The position numbers were made by a program, and so were the translations under genes. 51,097 nucleotides of DNA, from the NCBI GenBank assembly GCA_021323415.1, contig JAJONM010000003.1, forward strand, positions 1-51,097, in the 5' to 3' direction. Shown here piece after piece: positions 36,991 through 47,357 of this stretch. Below the pieces are notes generated by a model. It was not told where the DNA came from. It did not search any database and saw nothing but the letters and a program-made list of their open reading frames with translations. Source of the stretch: Rickettsiaceae bacterium. GTDB lineage: Bacteria > Pseudomonadota > Alphaproteobacteria > Rickettsiales > UBA6187. Every line of letters begins with the position of its first letter. Within the stretch, counting starts at the first letter, position 1.

Positions 36991-39900
36991 ATGAGACCAA
37001 GGGTGTCGAGTTACTTCAGTAAAGCAAGAGGTGCCAGCATTATAGAGATGGCTGTGGTTCTTGCGTCTGCGGCTGCTATTATAGTTGTAACGGCTGGCGG
37101 TGTCTCCATGATAAATAAAACTCGTCTTGGTGATATAATTTCCGATATTAATAAATTCTCTGGTGCAGTAGAAAGTTTTAGAACCCAGTATGGTGCATTA
37201 CCGGGTGATATTGCCGATGTTTCTTTATTATCTGGTGCAACTGCAGGCAATGGTAATGGTGCAATAGATACTGCGCCTGAAGCTCTCAATTTCTGGAAAG
37301 ATTTAGCTATAGCTGGCCTTATTAAAGGAAAATATGACGGAATAAGCACATATGTTCCTGATCTTGGTGTTCCTAAAGCAAGCATAAAAGGTAGTGGCTA
37401 TAATGTTATTATACCAACGTCTTCTGATAACCTTCCTAGTCAGGCTATAGTAATTGAAATTGCAGGTTTTTCATCTACTGCGAATAACCTACCTATTTTA
37501 AAGCCGGAAGATGCAAAATCAATTGATGAAAAAGCAGACGATGGCAATGCAGACACAGGTATCATACGTGGTGTTGATGGTGCTGGTGCGACTTGTTCTG
37601 CAAATGGTGTATACGAAGTTTCTACTAAAGATCTGGCTTGTAATTTAAGGTTTATAATTAGTGCAAATGCTGCTCAGAAAGAGGTGGATGATGCTTCTGG
37701 TGAATGTATAGAAGTTGGTGCAACAAGGCAAACTCCTGATATTACACAAGTATGTCCGATTGGAACTGTAGGAAAAGTAATAGAAACTTGCCGTGTAAAC
37801 TCAGCGTCTTCTACTGATGCAAGTTTGGTAGGTCATTGGGAAATTACTGAAAGAAAATGTGTCGATGTAGTATGTACACAAGGAAGTAAATACGGTGATA
37901 AACGTACAGTTGGGTGTATAAATACAATGAAAGCCCCTGCATCTACAGCAGGTGGCGGAATACGCCAAACCTGTACAGAAAATGGTGTATGGAGAATTGA
38001 TAGCAGTGATTGTGCCCCTGATGCGACAATATCTTGTACAAATGGTTCTACAAGGGCGCCACAGGCTTGTGATTTAGGCTGGACTGGCCGTACTTTATAT
38101 CCTGTTTGTTCTGGCGGTACATGGGGCTCTTATTTATCTGCCACAACTACATGTGCGGCTATAACCTGTAATTCCCAAAGTATTGGAGCGTCAAGAAATT
38201 CGTCTGCTCAGTGTGGTGATAATTATTTAGGTACAGTAAAAGAAGTTTGTACTATATCTGGTAACTGGATGGTTACAAGTGTGGGCTCTAACTGTTCACC
38301 ACAATATAGTGGTTCTTGCGCAAGTGGAACTACGCGTGATATTGGATGCTCTCCAGGTAAAACAGGTGCGCATATTCAAAGATGCGTCACTAATACCCAA
38401 AATGGTGGCAGTAATTACTGGACAACTAAAGCTGATACTTGCGTTCCTATAACTTGTGATGGTGGTGAAAACCTTGGTGCAACACGCGTACAGGAAGGTA
38501 CTTCTTGTACTGGCGGTAGACAAGGTGTTGTGATGGAAACCTGCACAAGTAATGGTGCAAACCCACCAAAAGGCGTATGGACTACCGATTTTAGCAACTG
38601 TGCCTCTTCGTGCGACGGTACGCTTGATACATTAGGCTTTGCTACATGGAATAGTACAGCAGGTGGAGTTGAAGCAACAGGTGCCTGTGTAAGCGGATAT
38701 AGTTTTGATGATTTTGCGACTACTAATAATACTCCTCCCAAAAGATGGTGTAATGCAGATGGTACGTGGAACACTTCAGTTTCCCATGCGTGTGTAAGGA
38801 CGCAATGTCCTGCAGATACTACTGCGGGTAATGTTTTCCAAGCAACTGATGCACCTAATGTTGATGTGAAAGGTTCGTGCCAATGGCCAAATTATCAAGG
38901 GTTGCCAATTAAGGATTGTAATGCTGCAGGTAGCTGGACTAACTTGCGTACACCTTGCGTAGCTTCAGCCATACCTAAGAAAACCGGTCTTGCTTTGTGG
39001 CTGGACGCGGATGATTTTACTACCCTATATAAAGGCAATACTTGTGACACACTTGCATCTCCTGGAGATTCAATAGGTTGCTGGAAAGACAAAAGTGGTA
39101 ACGGCAATGATGCTACCCAAGCTACTACTAATGCGCGTCCTGTTTATAAACGTGAAATATTAAACGGCAAAAATGTCTTACGTTTCGATGGAAGTAATGA
39201 CTATTTCTCTGCCGATCAATCTACAGGGACTAATCCTGCGAATACTGGTAATGGTGCGTATACATTATTAACGGTATTTAAAATGGCTAGTACTACTTCT
39301 AGCCAGACACTTGTTCATTTTAGTAACGGAACAAATGACCGAGAAACTTACTCTGTGGCATCAAGCAATTCAGCATTTGGTACGTCACCACTATTTTATA
39401 ATAGGACTGATGGTGTGATTGGTGCGTTCGGAGCTGTATCTACGAATGCCGCTGCACCAACTGCTAAAATAGTTTCTATAGTTGTGGCCGGCAATCATAA
39501 TACCGCTGTATATTTAAATGGTGTTCAAGAAACGGATACTTTCAATACGGGTAGGATTGGGGATAATAATAGGTTTACCATTGGAACCAGGTTCGATATG
39601 GCTGGTACGGCGGCAAATGGCGATTTTGCAGAAATAATAATGTATAACGCTGCTTTATCTTCGACAGAGCTATCAAATGCGGAAGACTATCTTGCTACAA
39701 AATGGAATATCCAGCTGGCGCCGCGTCCGCTTCCTGTAAGTGGAGCTACTTTATGGCTGGATGCCAGCTATAAGTACAGCTTATTTACTGATAATACATG
39801 CGCTACGGCAGCTGTTACTACAAACACAATTGGATGCTGGAGAGACTTAAGCGTTTATCCTGCTACAAATGGCAAAAATGCCATCCAGGCAACGGCTGGT

Positions 39901-42900
39901 AACAGGCCAACTTATGCGGCAAATGGGATAAATACTAAGAACGCAGTTGATTATACTGCAACTACTAAACAATTAACTTTAAGCTCAGCACTTAGTTCGT
40001 CGGCTAGCAACTATACATTCTTTGCTGTTATAAATCCATCAGCTGTAGCAGCATCCAGATATTTGTTCTATTCAACTGGCCCTGGTTTTTATCTGATGAA
40101 TGCAAGTAATACCACCAAGGTAGCATACTACTACGGTTCGTACCAAGGCAATACTTTAGCGTCAACTGCTGTACCGCAGATCCTAACCTTTGTGCTGGAT
40201 TCTACTGCCGGAGCTACAGGAAGTAAGATTTACAGGAATGGTGGTGGTTCGGATAGTTCCGGTATATCAAGCAGTACTTCTGCTTATACACAGATTACAA
40301 TGTCGGGTACAAGTACCGTAGGCCATACTTATACCGGTGATATTGGTGAGTTTATAGTTTATGCTTCAGCTTTAAATAACACAGATCAGACAACAATAGA
40401 AGATTACCTAGGTGCTAAGTGGGGTATTTCAGTTTCGCACCCTGCAGCCCCGCCAACTCCATTACCAGTTAGTGGTTCTGTTTTCTGGGTAGATGCGTCT
40501 TATGCTGCTGGCTTGTTTACTGATTCTGCATGTACAACCTATGCTGTGGAGAATGGTGATAAAATTGGCTGCTGGAAGGATTTAAGTTCTACGCCGCATA
40601 ATACAACGCAAGCAACAGTTAATAACCAGCCAGTATTAACATTAAATAATCTTAATTCTAAAAATGTTATAACATTTGATGGTTCAAATGACTCTTTAGC
40701 TACCGCGGCTTCTGCTGTAACTCAAACTACTGATGCTCTAACATTATTTGCTGTTGCTTCAGATGTTACTAGTGCTGGAGGTACTCATCCTCAGATAGTT
40801 TCTTATAGTGATTCAACTGGTACAACAGGCTATAGCTTATTTTATAAAAGTGACTCATTGTATAAAATTAGCACTCAGCAAAAGAGAACGGGGGCTTGGG
40901 GTAGTGACTATGTTTCGTATGGTTCTGCTCCGGTAACGGATACATATTATATTGTATCAGCTATTGTTTCTGGTACTTCTCAGCAGTTATACGTAAATGG
41001 TGTTGGAGTTTCGGCTACTGGTGGTGGCGGTAATATATCTTATGGTACTAACCCTAAATTAGAGCTGGGAAGTAAAGCTGGCGGCCAGAACCCGCTAAAT
41101 GGTAATATTGCCGAAGTGATAGTCTATAATAGCGCATTTATTGAAAATAACCAAAGAACTATTGAAGATTATTTGAGTGCAAAATGGGGTGTTAGCGTAA
41201 CACGCACTGCGCCAACACCGCCAGCTTTAGGTGGTCCACTACCGGTATTTTGGATAGATGGTAGCTATACGCCTAGCCTGTATACAAATAATACATGTAC
41301 TACGCTTGTTACTGCTGCGGCCCAATCAGTAGGATGCTGGAAAGACTTGAGTGCAAGTCCGCATAATGCAATTCAGGCAACTAGTACGAAACAACCTACT
41401 TATAATGTAAATGGTATTGGAACGAAAAATGCAGTTATCTTCGATGGTGGGGATGGGCTTGTTGCAACAGGCGCAGTTAGTGCGGCCTCTAACTATACAA
41501 TTTTTGCAATAATAGATCCAACCAATACTACTACAGTTAGCCAAAACTATTTTGATTCTCAAACAGGTAGGTTCTACCTTGCGCATATGAATGCTACGGC
41601 ATCACCAAATGGTAAAGTTGCGTATTATGATGGTGCTGAAAAAGCTAATACTGCACTCGCTACGGCAAATGCTCAATTGCTTACTTTTGTGCTCGATAGC
41701 AGTGCCGGCGGCAAAGTATCTCGTGATGGTATGCCGCTTGTTAGCGGAACATATACTGCATCTGCAATTGGTGGAACTACTGGTATTGGCGCAAGATATG
41801 ATGCTGCTGCCAATTACTATGCCGGAGCTATTGGCGAAATATTAGTCTATAATAGCGCATTGAGTCTTGCTAATCAGGCTATTGTTGAAGACTATCTTGC
41901 TCCAAAATGGGGTGTCACCATTAACCACCCTATAGTTTTACCTGCGCTTCCAAATCCTCCAACATTGCCAGGAGGTGGCTCGGGACCAACTTTCTGGGTA
42001 GATGCTAATTACCAATATGGCGTATTTGCGGATACAGCTTGCTCTGCCACACTCGCTACTTTGGGTGCAGGGGCTGCTTGCTGGAGGGATTTAAGCGGTA
42101 ATGAACGCCATGCAGACCAGGCTACTGGTACTAAACAGCCTGCTTACCAGGCAAATGGTATTGGTACAAATACTACACTGCGATTCGATGGTACGTCAGA
42201 TTCACTGGATGCTACCGGTGTTACCCATACAGCAAGCAATTATAGTATTTTTGTAGTAGCTAAACCAACATCAACTGCTGCAAGCCAGTATTTCTTTGAT
42301 TCGCAGACTTCTGTCTTTACATTAATGCATACAAGCTCTTCTTCGTATGGAGCATACCGTTATGGTGGTACAGTTGCCGGAAATTCGCAGACTCCGCAAG
42401 CAATTGCACAAGTTTTAACTTATATATTGAGTAGTACTGCTGGTGGTAAAATCTATAAAAACGGCCAATTATGGGATTATGGCACTTATGCCCAAACAGC
42501 GTATGGTACATCAGGCGCGGTGGCTATAGGTTCTGCTTATACAGGTACATCTGCATATTATGCTGGTGATATAGGTGAAATACTGATTTATGACAGAACT
42601 CTTAATACTGCAGACCAACAAGCGGTTGAAGATTCGCTTGCATCTGACTGGGGCGTTACTGTAACACACCCAACTTCCCCAACTGTTCCAGGAGTATTCC
42701 TGTGGTTGGATATGAGTGATTCTGCAACTGTATTTAGTGGTAGTGGTTGTACTGGTGCGGTGACTAACGGCGGCGCACTGCAATGCGTGAAAGATAAAAG
42801 TGGTAATAACTATAAGGCTACAAATTCAAGCGGAAACCCAACTTATGTTACGGCTGGTATTGGCGGATTGGCTGTTGCTAATTTTACAGGTAGTCAATAT

Positions 42901-45900
42901 TTGAGCGTCCAGGATGCTGCAGGTTCTAACCTTACCCGTACAGCCAGCGACTACACGTTCTTTGTAGTAATGAAAGAAAATTATGATCTTGAATCTGTAT
43001 CATATAATTTCCAGAGATATTTCCAAAGTAGCAGTTTCTATTTAACAATGTCTACAACTTCCAACTTAAGAATGGCTTACTACAATGGCTCATCTCTCGT
43101 TGGTAATAACATACGTTCTATAGCTGGTAACCAGATTATAACTGCTTCACTTGCAGCTGCAGGCGGCAAGTTCTTTAGAAATGGTGCGCAGCTCGATACC
43201 TTCGCCTATACAACCAAAACAATTGGTACTTCTACACAAATTGGTGGTAGTTTAAATACTGGCTTAAATGGCTATATTGGTGAAATGTTGATTTACCCAA
43301 CAGCTCTTTCAACAGCAAACCAACAAGCAGTTGAGGATGCTCTTGGCACTAAATGGGGTATCACTGTTGCGCATCCTTTGACGCTTAACTTGCCAACAGC
43401 GCCTACTCTTAGCCCTGCTGCAACCCCTCTTTTCTGGGTAGACCCTAGTTATAGTGATGGCGCGTTTGCTGATCAGACGTGTAGTTCTACGCGTGCGACT
43501 ACTGGTCAATCATTCAGATGCTTACGCGATTTGAGTGGTAACGGCAAAAACGTAAGTAATCCTAGTGCTTATTTACCTACATATAAGGCTAATGGTATAG
43601 GTACTAAAAATACAATGACGATACCTAATAGTGCCGGACGCAGGATGGAAGCGTTTGCTACTATTAACTCCAGCTCTAGCAATTATAGCATATTCTCAGT
43701 GGTAAAACCGGTTGATATAGCCAGCTTTAGATTTTATATGGATGCTAGCGGATTTAGCTTGCCAATGGCTAATAGTGGAAGTGGCAATGTGTCATACTTC
43801 CAGGGATCATATTATTCATCTTCAACTCCTGCTACGGCAACTGCACAAGTTCTGACATTAATATTCAACAGCTCACTTGGTGCTAATGGCGGTATAATGT
43901 TCAGGAACGGCACTTACATCGCACGTGGTAATTACAGTGCATCTACTATGACGAAACTGGTTATAGGTGAGAGATGTTCTACAGAAGGATATTCGGCGGG
44001 CTGTGGAAGTAGTTTCTATGGCGAAATTGGTGAAATAATGATTTATAACTCGGCCCTTACTACTGCACAGCAAACTGCGGTTGAGGATTATCTTGGGCCA
44101 AAATGGGGTATTACAATGACCCATACTGCGGCACCGCTCACTATTAATCCATTGCCATCACCACCTAGTCTTACTAACCCAACTACTCAGGTGCCTATTT
44201 TCTGGATTGATGCTAACTATAACCAGAGTGCGTTTGCTGATACAGGCTGTGCTACTACGCTTACTACTCTAAACGGCGCCTCTACCTCTAATCAGGTAGC
44301 TTGTATGAAGGATTTGACCACTACCAGCCATACAAATGACCTGGTAAATTCAGGATCTGGTAAACCAACTTATATAACAGTTGGAGGCTCCCTATATTCA
44401 CAACCAGTTTTAAACTTTACTGCAGGAAGCAGCCAGTATCTGGCAACAGCAGGTAACTTTAGCTTTGGTAGCAGTGCAAATATGACGGCATTAGTTGTAT
44501 TTACGCACTTTAATGCAATAGCTAGCAGTGATTTGCTTAACTGGAGAACTGCAGGAAATGTGGGTGGATTTGCATTTGAAAACAATGGGGTAGGTGGCCT
44601 TGATAGTTATTTCTATACTACAGGATGGAATGCTGCTAGCCCTAATACTGGTTGGGCAGCTGGTACTCCTTATATACTTGTTTCAACTATTGAAAATGGG
44701 TATATTTACCAATGGCGTAATGGTGATCTAGTAGGAACAGCGCAAGCTGTTGGAAACATGGCTAATACTGCGGCAAAACTTGAAATGGGAAGAAATATTA
44801 CCACGTCTAGTAATTTTTCTACTATGAAGATTGCTGAAGTACTTATTTATAATTCAGCGCTTAGCACTGCAAACCGCGATGCCCTTGTAATTGCCATGTC
44901 TGCGAAATGGGGGATTGATACCGCTACGTCCTTTGAGCTGCTTGAAAACTTACCCGCCACATATCCTGCAAGCCCTGCGCTCTGGCTAGATGCAAGTTAT
45001 GATGGAGGTGTATCTAAAGACCCTAATTGTACTCTTCAGAATAGAGCCACAGTTAATAACACCGCAGTTCCATGCTTTAAGGATCAAAGTGGCAATGGTA
45101 AAAACGCTTACCAAACTGGTGCTCTAACTACTGTTCCGTTACTAAAAACTGGATTAACCGGAGCAGGGCAATTTAGCGCGGGTACCGTAACCAATAAAAA
45201 TGCGTTATATTTTGATGGTGGTGATTTCCTTACTGCCGGAACTAACTCTGTTGCTAAAGCAACTACTGGTCTTACTGTATTTGCAGTTGCGGCAATAGAT
45301 ACAAGCTTAACTGGCTATCCAATGATAGCAAGCTATAACGATACAACAGGTGCACTTGGATGGAACTTGTATTATGATCTTACGACAGCAAAACCTACTA
45401 TAATGTCGAAAAGAACTGCTGCATGGGGTAGTGATTATGCAACATTCCCAACTTCGCCAACCAGTAATTATTTCTCTGTTATAACAGGTGTAGTTTCAGG
45501 TAGTGGGACTTCTATATATGTCAATGGCGTGGCCCAAACAGGAAGCGCTACTACGGGTAATATAGCTTATAATGGTACTGATACATTTTATATAGGTAGT
45601 AAAGTAACGGGTGGTGGTAGTTACCCATTAAAAGGTTACATCGCAGAAGTGTTGGTTTACAACAGTGCATTGACTACAGGTGCTGGAAGCCAGCAAAGAA
45701 CAGTGGAAGCGGATCTTGGTACTAAATGGGGTATAACTATAGCTCCGCTTCTGCCAACTCCGCCGGTTACTGGCCCTATTTTCTGGCTTGATGCAAACTC
45801 AGCTAATAATGCTAGTCCAATTACAAGTTTATATACGGATACTGCGTGTACAGTTGCAGCTACAACTACGCAAGGTGTTGGTTGTGCTAAAGATTTAAGT

Positions 45901-47235
45901 GGTAATTCTAAAAATGTGATTCAAGCTACTAATAAACCAACTTATACTGCAAATGGTATAGGTTCTGGTAAAAACAGCCTTGATTTCAATGGTACAAGTA
46001 GTTCTATTGGTATAGCAGATATGGGGCAATCCGCTAGTAACTATACTATGTTCTTAGTTGTTAATCCTGATGCAGTGGGCGATAACGGGTTACATTACTT
46101 GCTCAGCTATTCTCCAAGTAGTTCTGGTTTGGCTCATTCAACCTTATACCATCCAGACTTCTTTAACGGAACCTCGTATATGGGTACAAATGGACCAGCC
46201 TCTACAACTGGTGCTCAGATTCTAACATGGGTTCTGTCGTCAACAAAAGGTGTATCTATATATAGAAATGGGGCATTACTAGAATATGCTTATAATAGCC
46301 ATTCTGGTGCAGCAGGAGGTGCATATCCATCTGGTCAACCAATGACTCAGACATATATAGGCTCTGCATATAATGGTACGTCGAATTTCTATGATGGTGA
46401 TATAGGTGAAGTAATAATATATAACTCGGCCCTTAGTGCTGCAAATCAGGCAACTGTTGAAGATTCTTTAGCATCAAAATGGGGCTTAGGTACACTTGCC
46501 CATGTTCCATCTCCTATGCCTGTTACTGCAAGTGCGCCAAAAGATCCACTTCTATGGCTTGATGCGACAAATAGTAATAGTATGTACACAAATTCTGCTT
46601 GTACAACAGCTGCTACAACAGGGAATTCCATCGGTTGCTGGAGAGATAGAGCAAATTACTCAAGCTATGCATCATATAGCGTTGTTAATTCTGGTGCGGC
46701 TGGTACTTATCCTGTGTATTCTGCAAACCAGTTTGGTACTAAACCTGCCTTAGTATTTACAGGTACGAGTAGCCAGTACTTAAGCACTTCAGGCAACTTC
46801 TCCTTTACCGGTACAGGTATCACAACCTTCATAGTATTAAAGGGATATAACGGACTTGGAGATGTGATTGAATGGAGGGATGGTAGTAATGAAGGAGGAT
46901 TTGCCCTTGAAGGAGGAGCAAACTATCATAAGAATACTGCTGGAACATGGTTAAGTACATCTGTTGGCTGGAGTGGTTCGCATTATTTCTCTAGTAGGTT
47001 TGATCCGGCTCTTTCAAGTGGCACACTACAGCATTGGCTAAATGGTTCAGCAGGAACAGCAGCAACCAGTGCAGGTACTTTTAAAAACCCAACAGCTCCT
47101 TTCAACGTAGCAAGGTCTGCCTTTGGTAGTTATGCTACGGTTACTATTGGTGAAATTATGATATATAATTCTGCCCTTACTGATACTGATCGTGCAAATG
47201 TTGACCTTTACCTCAAAGCTAAATGGGGCTTGTAG
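36991..47235 (+). CDS. Giant prepilin-type protein with Cys-rich modules and eleven LamG-like domains (about 3414 aa)
   Basis: The ATG at 36991 follows a ggagg site. Residues 11-40 read KARGASIIEMAVVLASAAAI, a type IV prepilin motif: cleavage after Gly14, Glu at mature position 5, then a hydrophobic helix. Residues 45-75 (DINKFSGAVESFRTQYGALPGDI) match the helix-to-head region of pseudopilins. Residues 238-660 hold eight modules with four cysteines each. From 661 to the end are eleven units of about 225-270 residues. Each opens with LWLDA-like and CW(K/R)DLS segments and closes with GEIxIYNSALS and EDYLGxKWGI, as in LamG/concanavalin-like jellyrolls. It is presumably exported through a type IV pilus or type II-like machine and displayed on the surface as an adhesin. 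No pilus genes are in the window. Function is inferred, not known. Confidence 0.9.
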   Translation: MRPRVSSYFSKARGASIIEMAVVLASAAAIIVVTAGGVSMINKTRLGDIISDINKFSGAVESFRTQYGALPGDIADVSLLSGATAGNGNGAIDTAPEALNFWKDLAIAGLIKGKYDGISTYVPDLGVPKASIKGSGYNVIIPTSSDNLPSQAIVIEIAGFSSTANNLPILKPEDAKSIDEKADDGNADTGIIRGVDGAGATCSANGVYEVSTKDLACNLRFIISANAAQKEVDDASGECIEVGATRQTPDITQVCPIGTVGKVIETCRVNSASSTDASLVGHWEITERKCVDVVCTQGSKYGDKRTVGCINTMKAPASTAGGGIRQTCTENGVWRIDSSDCAPDATISCTNGSTRAPQACDLGWTGRTLYPVCSGGTWGSYLSATTTCAAITCNSQSIGASRNSSAQCGDNYLGTVKEVCTISGNWMVTSVGSNCSPQYSGSCASGTTRDIGCSPGKTGAHIQRCVTNTQNGGSNYWTTKADTCVPITCDGGENLGATRVQEGTSCTGGRQGVVMETCTSNGANPPKGVWTTDFSNCASSCDGTLDTLGFATWNSTAGGVEATGACVSGYSFDDFATTNNTPPKRWCNADGTWNTSVSHACVRTQCPADTTAGNVFQATDAPNVDVKGSCQWPNYQGLPIKDCNAAGSWTNLRTPCVASAIPKKTGLALWLDADDFTTLYKGNTCDTLASPGDSIGCWKDKSGNGNDATQATTNARPVYKREILNGKNVLRFDGSNDYFSADQSTGTNPANTGNGAYTLLTVFKMASTTSSQTLVHFSNGTNDRETYSVASSNSAFGTSPLFYNRTDGVIGAFGAVSTNAAAPTAKIVSIVVAGNHNTAVYLNGVQETDTFNTGRIGDNNRFTIGTRFDMAGTAANGDFAEIIMYNAALSSTELSNAEDYLATKWNIQLAPRPLPVSGATLWLDASYKYSLFTDNTCATAAVTTNTIGCWRDLSVYPATNGKNAIQATAGNRPTYAANGINTKNAVDYTATTKQLTLSSALSSSASNYTFFAVINPSAVAASRYLFYSTGPGFYLMNASNTTKVAYYYGSYQGNTLASTAVPQILTFVLDSTAGATGSKIYRNGGGSDSSGISSSTSAYTQITMSGTSTVGHTYTGDIGEFIVYASALNNTDQTTIEDYLGAKWGISVSHPAAPPTPLPVSGSVFWVDASYAAGLFTDSACTTYAVENGDKIGCWKDLSSTPHNTTQATVNNQPVLTLNNLNSKNVITFDGSNDSLATAASAVTQTTDALTLFAVASDVTSAGGTHPQIVSYSDSTGTTGYSLFYKSDSLYKISTQQKRTGAWGSDYVSYGSAPVTDTYYIVSAIVSGTSQQLYVNGVGVSATGGGGNISYGTNPKLELGSKAGGQNPLNGNIAEVIVYNSAFIENNQRTIEDYLSAKWGVSVTRTAPTPPALGGPLPVFWIDGSYTPSLYTNNTCTTLVTAAAQSVGCWKDLSASPHNAIQATSTKQPTYNVNGIGTKNAVIFDGGDGLVATGAVSAASNYTIFAIIDPTNTTTVSQNYFDSQTGRFYLAHMNATASPNGKVAYYDGAEKANTALATANAQLLTFVLDSSAGGKVSRDGMPLVSGTYTASAIGGTTGIGARYDAAANYYAGAIGEILVYNSALSLANQAIVEDYLAPKWGVTINHPIVLPALPNPPTLPGGGSGPTFWVDANYQYGVFADTACSATLATLGAGAACWRDLSGNERHADQATGTKQPAYQANGIGTNTTLRFDGTSDSLDATGVTHTASNYSIFVVAKPTSTAASQYFFDSQTSVFTLMHTSSSSYGAYRYGGTVAGNSQTPQAIAQVLTYILSSTAGGKIYKNGQLWDYGTYAQTAYGTSGAVAIGSAYTGTSAYYAGDIGEILIYDRTLNTADQQAVEDSLASDWGVTVTHPTSPTVPGVFLWLDMSDSATVFSGSGCTGAVTNGGALQCVKDKSGNNYKATNSSGNPTYVTAGIGGLAVANFTGSQYLSVQDAAGSNLTRTASDYTFFVVMKENYDLESVSYNFQRYFQSSSFYLTMSTTSNLRMAYYNGSSLVGNNIRSIAGNQIITASLAAAGGKFFRNGAQLDTFAYTTKTIGTSTQIGGSLNTGLNGYIGEMLIYPTALSTANQQAVEDALGTKWGITVAHPLTLNLPTAPTLSPAATPLFWVDPSYSDGAFADQTCSSTRATTGQSFRCLRDLSGNGKNVSNPSAYLPTYKANGIGTKNTMTIPNSAGRRMEAFATINSSSSNYSIFSVVKPVDIASFRFYMDASGFSLPMANSGSGNVSYFQGSYYSSSTPATATAQVLTLIFNSSLGANGGIMFRNGTYIARGNYSASTMTKLVIGERCSTEGYSAGCGSSFYGEIGEIMIYNSALTTAQQTAVEDYLGPKWGITMTHTAAPLTINPLPSPPSLTNPTTQVPIFWIDANYNQSAFADTGCATTLTTLNGASTSNQVACMKDLTTTSHTNDLVNSGSGKPTYITVGGSLYSQPVLNFTAGSSQYLATAGNFSFGSSANMTALVVFTHFNAIASSDLLNWRTAGNVGGFAFENNGVGGLDSYFYTTGWNAASPNTGWAAGTPYILVSTIENGYIYQWRNGDLVGTAQAVGNMANTAAKLEMGRNITTSSNFSTMKIAEVLIYNSALSTANRDALVIAMSAKWGIDTATSFELLENLPATYPASPALWLDASYDGGVSKDPNCTLQNRATVNNTAVPCFKDQSGNGKNAYQTGALTTVPLLKTGLTGAGQFSAGTVTNKNALYFDGGDFLTAGTNSVAKATTGLTVFAVAAIDTSLTGYPMIASYNDTTGALGWNLYYDLTTAKPTIMSKRTAAWGSDYATFPTSPTSNYFSVITGVVSGSGTSIYVNGVAQTGSATTGNIAYNGTDTFYIGSKVTGGGSYPLKGYIAEVLVYNSALTTGAGSQQRTVEADLGTKWGITIAPLLPTPPVTGPIFWLDANSANNASPITSLYTDTACTVAATTTQGVGCAKDLSGNSKNVIQATNKPTYTANGIGSGKNSLDFNGTSSSIGIADMGQSASNYTMFLVVNPDAVGDNGLHYLLSYSPSSSGLAHSTLYHPDFFNGTSYMGTNGPASTTGAQILTWVLSSTKGVSIYRNGALLEYAYNSHSGAAGGAYPSGQPMTQTYIGSAYNGTSNFYDGDIGEVIIYNSALSAANQATVEDSLASKWGLGTLAHVPSPMPVTASAPKDPLLWLDATNSNSMYTNSACTTAATTGNSIGCWRDRANYSSYASYSVVNSGAAGTYPVYSANQFGTKPALVFTGTSSQYLSTSGNFSFTGTGITTFIVLKGYNGLGDVIEWRDGSNEGGFALEGGANYHKNTAGTWLSTSVGWSGSHYFSSRFDPALSSGTLQHWLNGSAGTAATSAGTFKNPTAPFNVARSAFGSYATVTIGEIMIYNSALTDTDRANVDLYLKAKWGL
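37702..38970 (+). repeat. Eight four-cysteine modules in the giant protein
   Basis: Residues 238-660 repeat the pattern C-x(n)-G-x-x-R-x(n)-C-x-x-G-x-x-G-x(n)-C-x-x-x-G-x-W-x(n)-C roughly every 45-65 residues (for example CASGTTRDIGC, then GKTGAHIQRC, then YWTTKADTC). The many paired cysteines fit disulfides formed outside the cytosol. I do not match the module to a named family; it is loosely sushi-like. Confidence 0.7.
38971..47235 (+). repeat. Eleven tandem LamG-like coding units
   Basis: Approximate unit starts: 38971, 39733, 40456, 41230, 41970, 42680, 43400, 44140, 44950, 45760 and 46510. Each unit has a conserved cysteine pair about 15-30 residues apart near its start (for example NTC...IGCW). 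Units 2, 4, 5, 6, 7 and 10 share SNYTxFxVxxP and LTFVLDSxxGGKxYRNG. Units 3 and 9 share LFAVA, KRTGAWGSDY and YVNGV. Units 8 and 11 share NFSF and NW/EWR...GGFA. Unit 1 stands apart. Confidence 0.8.
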
Positions 47236-47250
47236 TTAACAATTAAAAAT

Positions 47251-47285
47251 AAAAGGGCCTGTGAACGTTCACAGGCCCTTTTTAT
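47251..47285 (+). terminator. Rho-independent terminator of the giant gene
   Basis: Perfect inverted repeat: 47251-47266 (aaaagggcctgtgaac) with 47267-47282, GC-rich in the middle and followed by T residues. It begins 16 bases after the TAG stop. This is the clearest intrinsic terminator in the window. Confidence 0.92.
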
Positions 47286-47357
47286 TTGCCAGTATATTAC
47301 CATTGAAAAATCATACCCATTCTTATAGATTTAGCTCGTTATAAATATGGGTAAACG

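Noticed and set aside
38971-47235. Phage tail fibre or prophage origin for the LamG gene
   Set aside because: There are no phage genes around it, and the N-terminus is a prepilin-type signal.
36654-47285. tRNA-Thr-associated genomic island carrying the giant gene
   Set aside because: No integrase is present and I found no second copy of the tRNA 3' end downstream of the gene, so no attachment-site pair supports it.
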